Positions 22,921-31,091 of a stretch of DNA of 44,400 bases are shown here, one piece after another. This stretch comes from a virus: the IMG/VR virus record IMGVR_UViG_3300042887_004374, positions 1-44,400 of that record; one strand, 5' to 3'. The position numbers and the translations under genes were made by a program. Position 1 is the first letter of the stretch. Each line of letters begins with the position of its first letter. Under the pieces are notes generated by a model that saw nothing but the letters and a program-made list of their open reading frames with translations, did not search any database and was not told where the DNA came from.

Positions 22921-25900
22921 TTAAGCCTCCACATGTGCATAACCATCAACATTGTCAATAGTTATTTGTAAATCAGCAACGTCTTTTAATTCTGGTAAGT
23001 GAGAAATAAGTATGATTGTTTTGAAGTGTGACTTCAACATATCAATTATACGCATAAAGCCTTCCATATTTTCCTCATCAAGAGCCGTTGCTGGTTCATC
23101 TAATATAAATACATCTCCGACAGGTAATGATGTTATTTTAGTTAAAGCAAGACGAATAGCCATAGCAGCAAGACTCTTTTCAGCACCTGAACAAAGCTCA
23201 AGTGGACGTGCATCGTATTTTGGATGCTTGATTAGAATATCCAATTTCTTTCCGTCGTCCTCAAAAAAGATTTCAAAATTAACTATATTTGATAGAATTT
23301 TTGCAATCTCTTCATTTATTACTGGTAGCTTCTTTCTAATAACATCATAACTGATACCATTGCTGTGCATTGCTTTTTCAAACATAGCGATTGCAGTATA
23401 CTCATCTCTCAATCTTAGAAGCTCGCTTTTTGAATCCTGTAAGTCTGCGTATTTTTGTTCTAATGAACCATAGTCCCGATGTAATTTTATAATACTAGCT
23501 TCACATTCAGACAATTTCTTTGCAAGTTCCGCTTTTTCTGTCAATAATTGTTGCTTTTTATGGCTTAAATCTTTTAATATTAAAGCAGTTTCTTCATTCT
23601 TGTAATAATCTTCAATTTTCTTTTCTAATTTCTCAATTAAATTTTGAGAAATAATAATTTTACCATTTAGTTTCTCAGATTCCAATTTTTTATTAGAAAT
23701 GATCGTTTCCATGTTCCGGATTTTTTCCAGAATAAGATTACGCGTTGAAATTGATTTTTCTATCTCGTCTGGATTTAACTTCTCAATCTCATTTTGAAGT
23801 TGTTGCTTTTTGTTACTTGAAATTTTTACAAGTTCATTTTTCTTTTCCAGGCCATCTTTTTTAGTAAAAGCATCAGTCAAGAATTTACAAGTTGGAAAAC
23901 TATCACCACAAGGCACTTCATCAAGAATTTTGATAGCCATTTGATCACGTAAGATATCTTTTTCAATATCAGTTATTTCACGTAATGCTTTTTCTAGTTC
24001 TTTGCTCTTATCTGCTAGCATTTGCTTATTTTTATTGAGTTCGTCAACTTTTATGTCAGAGATAAGTTTAGCGGCATTTTCTAGTGCCACTTGCTTTTCT
24101 TCAACAAATTTTGTGTTTGTGCCAATAGTTTTTTGCCACCCTACAATATCTTCTTCTATTTTATTTAAAGAAGATTTTACAAGATCAATGTCAACTACTT
24201 CTATTTTTGGAAAAGAAGCAATTTCAAGATTAATGTGATTGACACTATCTGATAGCTTTAATATATCTTCTTTTAACTCTTCGCACTCCTGAGTTTGTGA
24301 TTCTGCTTGCTTTTTAGCTTCTGAAGCGCGAATAAGTGTTTCTGCAATTTCTTTGTCAAAGTCTTTGCTCTCAAGACGCTTCAGTGCTGACTTAAGTTCG
24401 GTGGCGTCATTGTTTGATAATTTATATTTCTTAGCGAAAAGCTCAAGGTCAAGAAATTTTCCAAGAATTTCTTTGCGACGAGTTGAACCTTCGTTAATGA
24501 AGTCAAGAGAACCCATTTGTGAAGCCATAGAAGTAAAAAGAAAATCTTCTAATGTTCCAAACAGCTTACGAACATTCTTATCTGTTTCGTTACGATCAAG
24601 ACCATTCAAATTACCTTTTTCATATGTAATACAATCTTCCTGTTCGTTCGCATCGCAAACAGAAAATGAAACATCTGTTTTTGCTTCAAGTGTTTCTTCT
24701 CCTGCAAGTTTCTTGAGATACTTCTCGGCAGTTCTTTCAATAATATAAAGTTTATCATCAATAGAAATTTGAACTTCTGATTTAGCACTCTGCTGATTTT
24801 GATTAATGATGTTTACATTTTTACGAACGTTTTTACTCGTTGAATTTTGAATTGCCCAAAGTAAACTATCAATGATGCTTGATTTGCCTGAGAAGTTCTT
24901 ACCAAAAATGCCGACGACACCTTCTAATTTTTCAAAATCAACTTTATTATTAGTTCCATAATTAAAAAGATTATCCCACTTAATAGACTTAAGTGACCAA
25001 CGAATATTACGAGAAACCTCTTCGTTCTCTTCGGCGGTAGTATTATATTTCTTATTAATCTCAAATACTTTTTGCAAAACTTCTTCTTTTGGATTAAAAT
25101 CTTTAAGATATTCACGTAATAGTTTTTCTTGCGTTTGTATGTTACGCAAATCTTCTGTATCAATCTTTTTGATTGTATCGCTAATATCAATTCTTTCTGT
25201 GGCCTTATTTAAGAAGGTTACACTTTCTGGAATAAATTTAACCTTGATTATATCAATTGATTTACGAATATCACTTACAGAAAGATTATGCTCGCAAACA
25301 ACACGAATGCGTGCGTCTGGTTTAATTTGCAAGCTTTCATCAAATTTACCAGCTTCGTTAAGTTTAATTGTCACAAATGGGCGAGGATGCGGAATAACAA
25401 TGTGACGAACATCAAACTTATTTTTATCTTCAATTTCCCAGATTAGGAAACCTTTATCGTCAGTTTCTCCATGGTTCTGTTGAATAGTTGAACCTGGATA
25501 ACGAACGCGTCCTTCTGTGTCAACAATTTGATTGGTCTTATGGATATCTCCAAGCAAAGCATAATCAAATTCTGCAAAGATAGAAAGTTCATGGTCTGAA
25601 TGTTCAAGTGTATAACCGATGTCAGTTGATACACCGGCAATCGCTCCGTGATAAAGAGCGATGTTAATACGATTTGTATCGCTTGGTTTAACCCACTTGT
25701 CTTCGTCAATCAACGAAAGAACATTAAAAGCAAGCTTGTCATTAATGATTCTTTCTCCTGAATACTTCCAAAGAAGTAAATTTGGATGATTTAGTGCATT
25801 AATAATTGGAGTAATACTATCTTGCCGAGTATCATTCTTTAAATTTGTATCATGATTACCAAGAATCACATACGTTGGTGAAATATCTGCAAGTTCCTTG

Positions 25901-26094
25901 AGAAACCAAGAACACATTTCCACAAATTCTGGTGAGATTTGATTTTTTGTGTGCGCAATGTCGCCAGTATGAACAATGTAATCAGGCTTTTCTTCTCTGA
26001 GAGTGGAGAAGATTTTATTGAACACTTCACGATATTCTTCGTGATACTTTAAGTTTCTGATATGTGTGTCACTAATTTGTGCGATCTTAATCAT
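22921..26094 (-). CDS. Single-chain Mre11-Rad50 (T4 gp47-gp46) recombination nuclease fusion
   Basis: This 1057-residue protein joins what are two subunits in T4, SbcD/SbcC and Mre11/Rad50. Residues 1-240 are a metallophosphoesterase with DTH (D9, H11), TGDIAH (D45), GNHD (80-82), H149 and GDIH (about 182-185). A linker (about 250-365) corresponds to the region by which Mre11 normally binds Rad50. Then comes the Rad50-type ATPase: Walker A GIFGKNFSGKSS (395-406) and a long coiled coil. The coiled coil is interrupted by a hook with CGDSFPTC (C729, C736). The ABC signature CSGAEKS follows at about 968, Walker B VFILDE at 995-1000 and the H-loop ISH near 1030. All motifs look intact. It should process DNA ends for recombination-dependent replication and host DNA breakdown. 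The start overlaps the 47-codon gene by ATGA. Confidence 0.95.
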   Translation of the reverse strand: MIKIAQISDTHIRNLKYHEEYREVFNKIFSTLREEKPDYIVHTGDIAHTKNQISPEFVEMCSWFLKELADISPTYVILGNHDTNLKNDTRQDSITPIINALNHPNLLLWKYSGERIINDKLAFNVLSLIDEDKWVKPSDTNRINIALYHGAIAGVSTDIGYTLEHSDHELSIFAEFDYALLGDIHKTNQIVDTEGRVRYPGSTIQQNHGETDDKGFLIWEIEDKNKFDVRHIVIPHPRPFVTIKLNEAGKFDESLQIKPDARIRVVCEHNLSVSDIRKSIDIIKVKFIPESVTFLNKATERIDISDTIKKIDTEDLRNIQTQEKLLREYLKDFNPKEEVLQKVFEINKKYNTTAEENEEVSRNIRWSLKSIKWDNLFNYGTNNKVDFEKLEGVVGIFGKNFSGKSSIIDSLLWAIQNSTSKNVRKNVNIINQNQQSAKSEVQISIDDKLYIIERTAEKYLKKLAGEETLEAKTDVSFSVCDANEQEDCITYEKGNLNGLDRNETDKNVRKLFGTLEDFLFTSMASQMGSLDFINEGSTRRKEILGKFLDLELFAKKYKLSNNDATELKSALKRLESKDFDKEIAETLIRASEAKKQAESQTQECEELKEDILKLSDSVNHINLEIASFPKIEVVDIDLVKSSLNKIEEDIVGWQKTIGTNTKFVEEKQVALENAAKLISDIKVDELNKNKQMLADKSKELEKALREITDIEKDILRDQMAIKILDEVPCGDSFPTCKFLTDAFTKKDGLEKKNELVKISSNKKQQLQNEIEKLNPDEIEKSISTRNLILEKIRNMETIISNKKLESEKLNGKIIISQNLIEKLEKKIEDYYKNEETALILKDLSHKKQQLLTEKAELAKKLSECEASIIKLHRDYGSLEQKYADLQDSKSELLRLRDEYTAIAMFEKAMHSNGISYDVIRKKLPVINEEIAKILSNIVNFEIFFEDDGKKLDILIKHPKYDARPLELCSGAEKSLAAMAIRLALTKITSLPVGDVFILDEPATALDEENMEGFMRIIDMLKSHFKTIILISHLPELKDVADLQITIDNVDGYAHVEA

Positions 26095-26234
26095 TTTACA
26101 TCCATTTCTACAATAGAAAAATTACGTGAATTTGCTTGCTTGTTTATAAAACTTTCTGCTTCTTCTTTTCTCCTAAAACAACTCACTAAATCAGTGTTGC
26201 TGTACCAAACTTCTATTACAACATATACTTTCAT
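26091..26234 (-). CDS. 47-codon small protein between primase and recombination nuclease
   Basis: The ATG overlaps the primase stop (TAATG) and the stop overlaps the nuclease start (ATGA), so the gene is embedded in a coupled operon. The product begins MKVYVVIEVWYSNTDLVSCF and continues RRKEEAESFINK, ending NFSIVEMDVK. The pattern of a beta strand starting MKVYVV, a short loop, a KEEAE helix and a final strand recalls a family of tiny phage proteins starting MKVYVVTxGxYSDYxIxxVF (from memory). Function is unknown. Its perfect fit between two coupled genes makes it a confident coding call in spite of its size. Confidence 0.78.
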   Translation of the reverse strand: MKVYVVIEVWYSNTDLVSCFRRKEEAESFINKQANSRNFSIVEMDVK

Positions 26235-27175
26235 TACACTATTCCTTGTAATTGGTATTTAAATAAACTTTCTGTGGTCATGGGAATTGCAGAACTTTTT
26301 CTTTCTGCAAATTCGTCTTTGGTCATGCTGCCAACATCTTGGAAGCCCCTTACATCAATTTTGTAAAGTTCAATTCCATATTGTAACATATCTCTAATTA
26401 AATTTTTTGCTTTTTTCTCTGCATCAGGATCTAATGCAACATATATTGGCGTATCGTGCTTTGCGACTTCTTGGAACAATCTACTTGTTTCTGGCAAGGT
26501 TGAACCAAGAAGTGGTATTGCATTTCCAATAACAATAGCGTCAAATACTCCTTCTGTCAAGGTTAAATCACTATCCCAATCAACGTAAAGTTCATTAAAG
26601 ATTATTGAATTTTTATGTAATTGAGGATTTTTATACTTCATCCAATCATCGCGATAAGAACGACCAATAAAATAATTTATTCTTCCTTCAAGGTTGAAGC
26701 TTGGAACAATGATACGTCCAGCATATTCTCCATCTGGGCAGTAGCCAATCTTCCACTTAAGAATATCTTGTTTACTTACTCCGCGTTCATAAAGATAACG
26801 GATCGGAACATTATTTGAAGAATTATGTTTACCAGTTAAGGTAATAAATTCTTTAGGGAGATTAAGCAGCGTTTCAGGTGCTTCTTGTTGTCCAAATAAA
26901 GTATCTGCAAGAGAAGTGGAAGACAAATCAATTTTGTCATCATACATAGCCCACTCTTGTTTGTGTTTAAACGAACCATAACGCTTTACCAGCCTTGTTA
27001 GAGAAGTTCCTGTAAAGTGACATACCCAACATTTAAAAACGTTTTTACGGAGATTACAGGACAGCTTTGGTTTATGATGTTTACATTTTGGGCAATAAAA
27101 AAGCAACTCCCCGCCAGAATGATGGGGAGTACCAAGAATTTCATTTAAGATCTGTTCTTTTTTCTGATCTGACAT
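26234..27175 (-). CDS. DNA primase, DnaG-type (T4 gp61-like)
   Basis: This enzyme makes RNA primers for lagging-strand synthesis at the phage fork. I choose the ATG at 27175 (313 residues, MSDQKKEQILNEILG), preceded by GAGGG. A longer GTG frame to 27241 starts inside a terminator hairpin and is rejected. A zinc-binding domain has CPKC (C28, C31) and CWVC (C49, C52). A catalytic core with YLYERGVSKQDILKWKIGY and GRIIVPSFNLEGRINYFIGR follows. The Toprim motifs are TEGVFDA with E208 and ALDPDAEKK with D249 and D251. The C-terminus (MTTESLFKYQLQGIV) may contact the helicase. No helicase is in the window. It opens the operon running through the recombination nuclease. Confidence 0.9.
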   Translation of the reverse strand: MSDQKKEQILNEILGTPHHSGGELLFYCPKCKHHKPKLSCNLRKNVFKCWVCHFTGTSLTRLVKRYGSFKHKQEWAMYDDKIDLSSTSLADTLFGQQEAPETLLNLPKEFITLTGKHNSSNNVPIRYLYERGVSKQDILKWKIGYCPDGEYAGRIIVPSFNLEGRINYFIGRSYRDDWMKYKNPQLHKNSIIFNELYVDWDSDLTLTEGVFDAIVIGNAIPLLGSTLPETSRLFQEVAKHDTPIYVALDPDAEKKAKNLIRDMLQYGIELYKIDVRGFQDVGSMTKDEFAERKSSAIPMTTESLFKYQLQGIV

Positions 27176-27233
27176 TGCCCTCAACTTAGCACGGCACGGC
27201 AGCAGCGTCAAGGCTGGCTGGTACCGAATAAAA

Positions 27234-27257
27234 AACGGCACCAGTTAAGGTGCCGTT
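27234..27257 (-). terminator. Rho-independent terminator ending the tail-fibre unit
   Basis: AACGGCACC and GGTGCCGTT form a perfect 9-bp stem with a 6-base loop; the minus strand continues TTTTTATTC. It is the second of two terminators between the last fibre gene and the primase, so readthrough into the primase operon should be low. The 180 bases between 27176 and 27355 hold this, the second hairpin at 27301-27333 and a short GC-rich stretch near 27185-27225. Confidence 0.9.
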
Positions 27258-27300
27258 CTAGTTTAACATTTAAATCAAACTAATCAAACTGAACCGGATC

Positions 27301-27333
27301 TTAAAAATACCCCCCTATATTTCAAGGGGGATA
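27301..27333 (-). terminator. C/G-run hairpin terminator, copy 1 of an exact 33-bp repeat
   Basis: On the minus strand CCCCCT pairs with AGGGGG around an 8-base AT-rich loop, followed by GTATTTTTAA. It lies 23 bases beyond the stop of the 551-residue fibre gene. The same 33 bases occur at 29327-29359, also just past a fibre gene. Confidence 0.75.
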
Positions 27334-27355
27334 CTAAGTTATAAACTATAAAAGC

Positions 27356-29011
27356 TTATATTACAAACCAAGTTGAACCACTAGCTAACAAAGTGACTCT
27401 TTCAAGAGCATTTAATGTTCTTGTAGACGAACCATCGATTGTTTCACCAGCTCTTGCTGCAATTGTATCTGCGGCTAAAGAATTTGTTTTCTTTATTACG
27501 ATACGTCTTCCGGCGTTTGCTGATGCAAATGGAAGCGTCGCAGTAAGTCCAGAACCATTCAATAAAACAACATTTGGAACAGGAGCAATTGTTATGTTTC
27601 CTGCTATTATTAGTGTCTGCATTGTACTTACAGCTGGCTCTTTTAATCCAACAGCAGTATCAATACCAGCTAAATGACCTTGTGTGCTTGATATTGTACC
27701 AGAAACCGTATAACTTGCCGGAGTAAATCCAACAAATTGGCTTCTTGCATCATCCAAGAAGTCATAGTTTAATGTTCCGGTAACATCTAATGTTCTCGCT
27801 GTCAGGGCGCCTGTACCACTTCTACTAAACGCTAGTGTGGTATATGAAACAGAATCCATCTTATATCTTGTTCCAGATCCCTGACCAATTTTATATACCG
27901 AATTACCTTGAGTACCACCTATGTTTCTAAATTGTGTATTTACGATACCAACATATGAGGTAGATGCACTGCCACCAACACCACCATTCGTAACACTGCC
28001 GCCCATTGTGCGGTCAATATCATAAACGCGGCAACCGTCCAATTCTGCAAGAACAATTGATGGACCAAATACTGAAGCAAAGGTTGAATTGTGCGCTTTT
28101 AATGTTAACGAACCATATGATGGTATTGTTGTATTTGCTCCAAATGGAATATAACCGCAGTATGTTCTTTCACCAGAATCGGCATTACCAATTTTTGAAG
28201 ATTCAACTTCAAAAATAACGGCTGGTGCTCTTGCTGTTGCAACTGTATTATCGTGAATCATTACAAGACCGCCGAGTAATGCGACATTGTCAGATGAAAC
28301 ATAGAATTGGCCATATTGACTATCCCAATTATAACTTGCTCCACCATTTTCAAATTCAATAGATGTTCTGCCAGTTACTGTAACAACACTTGTTGTTGAG
28401 TCGGCTTCAAGACCACCACCAGCATCACCAGCAATTTCAAAACTCATCTGAGCAGAGAAACCTGTCCATGGTGCTGGATAAGCAGCCTTCATTGTTGTTG
28501 ATTGTAGGCTTGATGCTGGAAAGTCTGCTTTCTTAACATCCATTTTCACAGTTCCAACGATTCTTGCGCCATTACCAACTAGTGCAACCCGTGCTCTCTT
28601 AAATCCTAATACAACATTTTCTGTATATGTGCCGGGAGCTAGTTTGAAAATTAGTTTTTCAGTAACGAACGTTTGAACGCTAAGGCTACCGGTTGTATAT
28701 AAAGTATTTGTAGGATTTGCACATGATGGTACTTGTGAATATGCATAATTAATTGTTTTGAATGGTTTCAATAATGTGCCACCGCCAATTTGGTCTACAC
28801 CGTTGGCAGCATCAACATACACTGTTTCTTGATCATATTGTTCTAATGCTGCAACGCGAGCACCTAAAGATGAGCCCTGATCAACAAAATCTAAAATTTG
28901 TTGAGCAGTTGCTTTTTTTGTTTTTGCGCTACCAGCTGGATCATCAACAACGATGAATAAATCATCACTTGTTATTGCACCGGAAGCGGTTAATTGTGTT
29001 ACTAAAGTCAT
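27356..29011 (-). CDS. Beta-helix tail fibre / spike protein with shared N- and C-terminal modules
   Basis: This protein has 551 residues. The start (TQLTASGAITSDDLFIVVDD then KKATAQQILDFV) matches the start of the 252-residue fibre protein at 38843-39601 and is probably a virion-docking module. A short coiled stretch (LGARVAALEQYD) leads into a pectin-lyase-type beta-helix. It opens with VYVDAANGVDQIGGGTLLKP and PFKTINYAYSQ, then has LAPGTYTENVVLG and repeated strand-turn units to about residue 440. The C-terminal domain (VVLLNGSGLTATLPFA, GRRIVIKK, RVTLLASGSTWFVI) is shared with two other fibre proteins here. Beta-helix phage proteins often bind or cut surface polysaccharide (known); no catalytic pair was identified. 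SD is AGGAG; two terminators follow. Confidence 0.75.
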   Translation of the reverse strand: MTLVTQLTASGAITSDDLFIVVDDPAGSAKTKKATAQQILDFVDQGSSLGARVAALEQYDQETVYVDAANGVDQIGGGTLLKPFKTINYAYSQVPSCANPTNTLYTTGSLSVQTFVTEKLIFKLAPGTYTENVVLGFKRARVALVGNGARIVGTVKMDVKKADFPASSLQSTTMKAAYPAPWTGFSAQMSFEIAGDAGGGLEADSTTSVVTVTGRTSIEFENGGASYNWDSQYGQFYVSSDNVALLGGLVMIHDNTVATARAPAVIFEVESSKIGNADSGERTYCGYIPFGANTTIPSYGSLTLKAHNSTFASVFGPSIVLAELDGCRVYDIDRTMGGSVTNGGVGGSASTSYVGIVNTQFRNIGGTQGNSVYKIGQGSGTRYKMDSVSYTTLAFSRSGTGALTARTLDVTGTLNYDFLDDARSQFVGFTPASYTVSGTISSTQGHLAGIDTAVGLKEPAVSTMQTLIIAGNITIAPVPNVVLLNGSGLTATLPFASANAGRRIVIKKTNSLAADTIAARAGETIDGSSTRTLNALERVTLLASGSTWFVI

Positions 29012-29040
29012 TTTTTTAATCTCCTAAATAAATAAAAAAA

Positions 29041-29193
29041 TCAAACATAAAATTCTACTAGATTACCTTGTTCATCTAATAAAGTTAACGGGTCTTCTTC
29101 ACCGTTATTTAAAAATAAGTATGAAGCACCCGGATTAGCAGGTGGTGGATATGCCAGTGGCTGTTCCGGTTCATTTTCTACATAAAAAAACAT
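29041..29193 (-). CDS. 50-codon protein sharing leader and N-terminus with the adjacent spike gene
   Basis: This small gene is preceded by GGAGG and by a promoter-hairpin-leader unit nearly identical to that of the gene at 29382-30497. The product starts MFFYVENEPEQPLAYPPPAN; the spike starts MFFYKENEVVAPP. After the proline-rich segment it reads ASYLFLNNGEEDPLTLLDEQ and ends LVEFYV, beta-strand-like units as found at fibre ends. It looks like a copy of the spike's expression unit and docking peptide with a new short body. Function is unknown; a small virion-bound adaptor or a fibre remnant are both possible. The conserved leader argues it is transcribed. Confidence 0.7.
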   Translation of the reverse strand: MFFYVENEPEQPLAYPPPANPGASYLFLNNGEEDPLTLLDEQGNLVEFYV

Positions 29194-29227
29194 TTATAAA
29201 TCCTCCAAAAAGAAATAAAGAAATCGT

Positions 29228-29247
29228 GTCCTGAAAAATCTCAAGAC
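29228..29247 (-). promoter_or_regulatory. Leader hairpin of the 50-codon gene
   Basis: GTCTTG-AGATTTTT-CAGGAC forms a 6-bp stem with one G-U pair. The same element before the spike gene has a fully paired GTCTTG/CAAGAC, so the substitution keeps the pairing. It lies 35-54 bases before the ATG at 29193. Confidence 0.5.
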
Positions 29248-29250
29248 TAC

Positions 29251-29259
29251 TATAATTAG
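29251..29259 (-). promoter_or_regulatory. Candidate late promoter of the 50-codon gene
   Basis: The minus strand reads AAACTAATTATAGT. The CTAATTATA core also occurs before the genes starting at 30497 and 39601. It lies immediately upstream of the conserved leader hairpin. Confidence 0.45.
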
Positions 29260-29326
29260 TTTCAATTATTTGTGTTCGATTGTACAAAGCAATTCTACTG
29301 TGACGATAATAAAAGTGTCTGTGCTA

Positions 29327-29359
29327 TTAAAAATACCCCCCTATATTTCAAGGGGGATA
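29327..29359 (-). terminator. C/G-run hairpin terminator, copy 2 of the exact 33-bp repeat
   Basis: It is identical over 33 bases to 27301-27333, with the CCCCCT/AGGGGG stem and a downstream TATTTTTAA. It lies 23 bases past the stop of the 371-residue spike gene and before the promoter of the 50-codon gene. Confidence 0.75.
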
Positions 29360-29381
29360 TTAGAACTTAAATTATTATAAT

Positions 29382-30497
29382 TTAAGAAGCTGGTGTTTCT
29401 TGCATTGCTGGAGCACTTGGAATTACAGTACTAACATCTGCTGTGACAGTAACAGCTGATGCTTTGCCCAATAGGTAACTTGCTACAGTACTTGATGGAT
29501 TTTGTGTTATAGCACCATAACCTGTTCTAAACACTTGATTTGTTTGTGTGTTTGTGCCGACATATACTGGTAAGTTCGTACTTCTGAACGCACCGCTATT
29601 GTCAATATTTAACATACCTTTTGTTCCTAGTGGCGTACCACCGTGAATACCACTAGTGGTATTACCATCAAGAACTATTTTACCGATAATATTGCCAACA
29701 TTTGCTGCCCCATTCCAGAAACCAACGAATAGACTTGTTTCGTTTATAGTATTATTCAAGAAATACAAATCATATCCTCCGGTTGTACCACGTAGATTGT
29801 CTTGATTATAGAACTGTTGTACAGCCGCACCGACGTTAGTGTTGTCAGATACAATCAACGCACCGGTTGTTAGCTCGTTTGAAGTTGCGTTTGTACTTGT
29901 TGAATAAATTGGTCTGAATGCTGTACTTGATAGAACTGAATTGTCAAATATGTTATTGGCAATAAAACAATTACCTCTTTGACCATAGATGCCAATACAT
30001 CTATTGCTATTACCGGCAGTACCTGTTGCATATACAAATCTGTTGTTGGCTAATTTAAATCCTTCGCCGCGTAAAACAACGCCAAATTCAACATATTCCA
30101 CTCTACAGCCGTCCATAATAAAGTTTTTTGGATATGTGAAGGTTGGGAATCCACCGGCAGAAATGCTGATTGCAGTTTCAACACTTGTGTTGTTAGATTT
30201 TCTGTGTTTGAATGTAATATCTTTGAATACAACATTATCAGAACTTACGGTAACCATTGTTACTGGATCGCCAGAAGTTCCCGCTGTTTGAAATATAGTT
30301 GAACCGCTTCCAGCACCAAACAATCTTAATGATTTGCTGATTGAAAGAGTGGAAGTTAAAGTATAATTTCCTGCTGATACAAAAATAGAATCTCCTGCAG
30401 TTGCTGCGCCAATTGCCGTTATTAGTTCGGCTGTACTACTAACTGTAAAATCAAAACTTGGTGGTGCAACCACTTCGTTTTCTTTGTAAAAAAACAT
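29382..30497 (-). CDS. Parallel beta-helix spike protein
   Basis: This 371-residue protein is predicted as a right-handed parallel beta-helix from about residue 20 to 330. It shows STAELITAIGAATAGDSIFV, SAGNYTLTSTLSI and KSLRLFGAGSGSTIFQT, the typical entry of pectin-lyase-like folds. Rungs such as NFIMDGCRVEYVEFGVVLRG, NRCIGIYGQRGNCFIANN and DLYFLNNTINETSL follow. The ten-residue start MFFYKENEVV is shared with the adjacent 50-codon protein. Such proteins serve as tailspikes that recognise or cleave host glycans (known for the fold; inferred here, no active site assigned). The C-terminus is Ala/Ser-rich. It has its own promoter-like motif, hairpin leader and terminator, so it is probably a monocistronic unit. 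Confidence 0.72.
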   Translation of the reverse strand: MFFYKENEVVAPPSFDFTVSSTAELITAIGAATAGDSIFVSAGNYTLTSTLSISKSLRLFGAGSGSTIFQTAGTSGDPVTMVTVSSDNVVFKDITFKHRKSNNTSVETAISISAGGFPTFTYPKNFIMDGCRVEYVEFGVVLRGEGFKLANNRFVYATGTAGNSNRCIGIYGQRGNCFIANNIFDNSVLSSTAFRPIYSTSTNATSNELTTGALIVSDNTNVGAAVQQFYNQDNLRGTTGGYDLYFLNNTINETSLFVGFWNGAANVGNIIGKIVLDGNTTSGIHGGTPLGTKGMLNIDNSGAFRSTNLPVYVGTNTQTNQVFRTGYGAITQNPSSTVASYLLGKASAVTVTADVSTVIPSAPAMQETPAS

Positions 30498-30531
30498 TTA
30501 AAAATCCCTCCAAAGGATATAAAGAAATCGT

Positions 30532-30549
30532 GTCTTGTTTTCACAAGAC
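30532..30549 (-). promoter_or_regulatory. Leader hairpin of the beta-helix spike gene
   Basis: GTCTTG-TGAAAA-CAAGAC is a perfect 6-bp stem with a 6-base loop. It is followed by ACGATTTCTTTAT, which is also conserved before the 50-codon gene, and then GGAGG. It lies 35-52 bases before the ATG. Confidence 0.5.
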
Positions 30550-30552
30550 ATA

Positions 30553-30561
30553 TATAATTAG
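30553..30561 (-). promoter_or_regulatory. Candidate late promoter of the beta-helix spike gene
   Basis: The minus strand reads GAACTAATTATATATG. The CTAATTATA core is repeated before the 50-codon gene and the gene starting at 39601. The motif directly abuts the conserved hairpin leader and lies at the end of the resolvase gene. Confidence 0.45.
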
Positions 30562-30563
30562 TT

Positions 30564-31079
30564 CTAATTTTTTGTTTGCAAATAACCAGCCTGTGCAATA
30601 ACCCAACTGTCGGCCATGTCATAATAATGATCTTTTATGTTGGTGCTATTCTTTTTGTATTCAACTTTAAACCAATTTTGATTTATTAGCATCCAAGCCA
30701 TCACTTGCTGTTTGGCTGGAGTTCCTTTGGTTATTTTTATACCGCAACTCTTTCTTGCGGTGGTTGAGCCAATATATTTTACTTTTATTGACATCTCTTC
30801 CCAAATCATCCAACAAAGGATACCGTTGAATTTGGCAAGTGTTAGAATGGTTTTTGCAGATGAGAAACCGGGACGAAATGCTTGCAAGCTTTCTTCAACA
30901 AATACTTCTGTAATTGGGTATTTCTTTTTTAATTCCCGTATTTCTTTTTTTGCTCGTTCAAGTTTGTCAAACATATCATCTTCTTTAAATTTCCAACAAT
31001 CATTTAAAACAACACGACCGGTGTAATCTAAAATAGTTACACCGGTACATGAAGTTGATATGTCAAGTCCTAAGATCAT
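30564..31079 (-). CDS. RuvC-like Holliday junction resolvase
   Basis: This 171-residue protein has an RNase H-type nuclease fold. GLDISTSCTGVTIL (4-17) carries D6. VFVEESLQAFRPG (59-71) carries E62/E63. A final DHYYDMADSWVIAQAG (150-165) carries D150, H151, D154 and D157. These are the positions of the RuvC acidic quartet, and the length fits RuvC (about 173). It should cut Holliday junctions or other branched DNA before packaging (known for the family). T4 uses the unrelated endonuclease VII (gp49) for this task, so the enzyme is probably a replacement. Its location among fibre genes is unexpected. The SD is weak and the start lies 12 bases after the preceding fibre gene, so coupling is likely. 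Confidence 0.88.
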   Translation of the reverse strand: MILGLDISTSCTGVTILDYTGRVVLNDCWKFKEDDMFDKLERAKKEIRELKKKYPITEVFVEESLQAFRPGFSSAKTILTLAKFNGILCWMIWEEMSIKVKYIGSTTARKSCGIKITKGTPAKQQVMAWMLINQNWFKVEYKKNSTNIKDHYYDMADSWVIAQAGYLQTKN

Positions 31080-31091
31080 TTAAGTGTTATA

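Noticed and set aside
27183-27211. Sigma-70-like promoter (TTGACG, 17-base spacer, TAAGTT) before the primase
   Set aside because: The -10 box matches poorly, and transcription would start about at 27176, which would remove the ribosome-binding site of the primase.
27176-27241. GTG-initiated 22-residue extension of the primase
   Set aside because: The GTG lies inside the terminator hairpin at 27234-27257 and the extension has no family character. The ATG at 27175 has GAGGG upstream.
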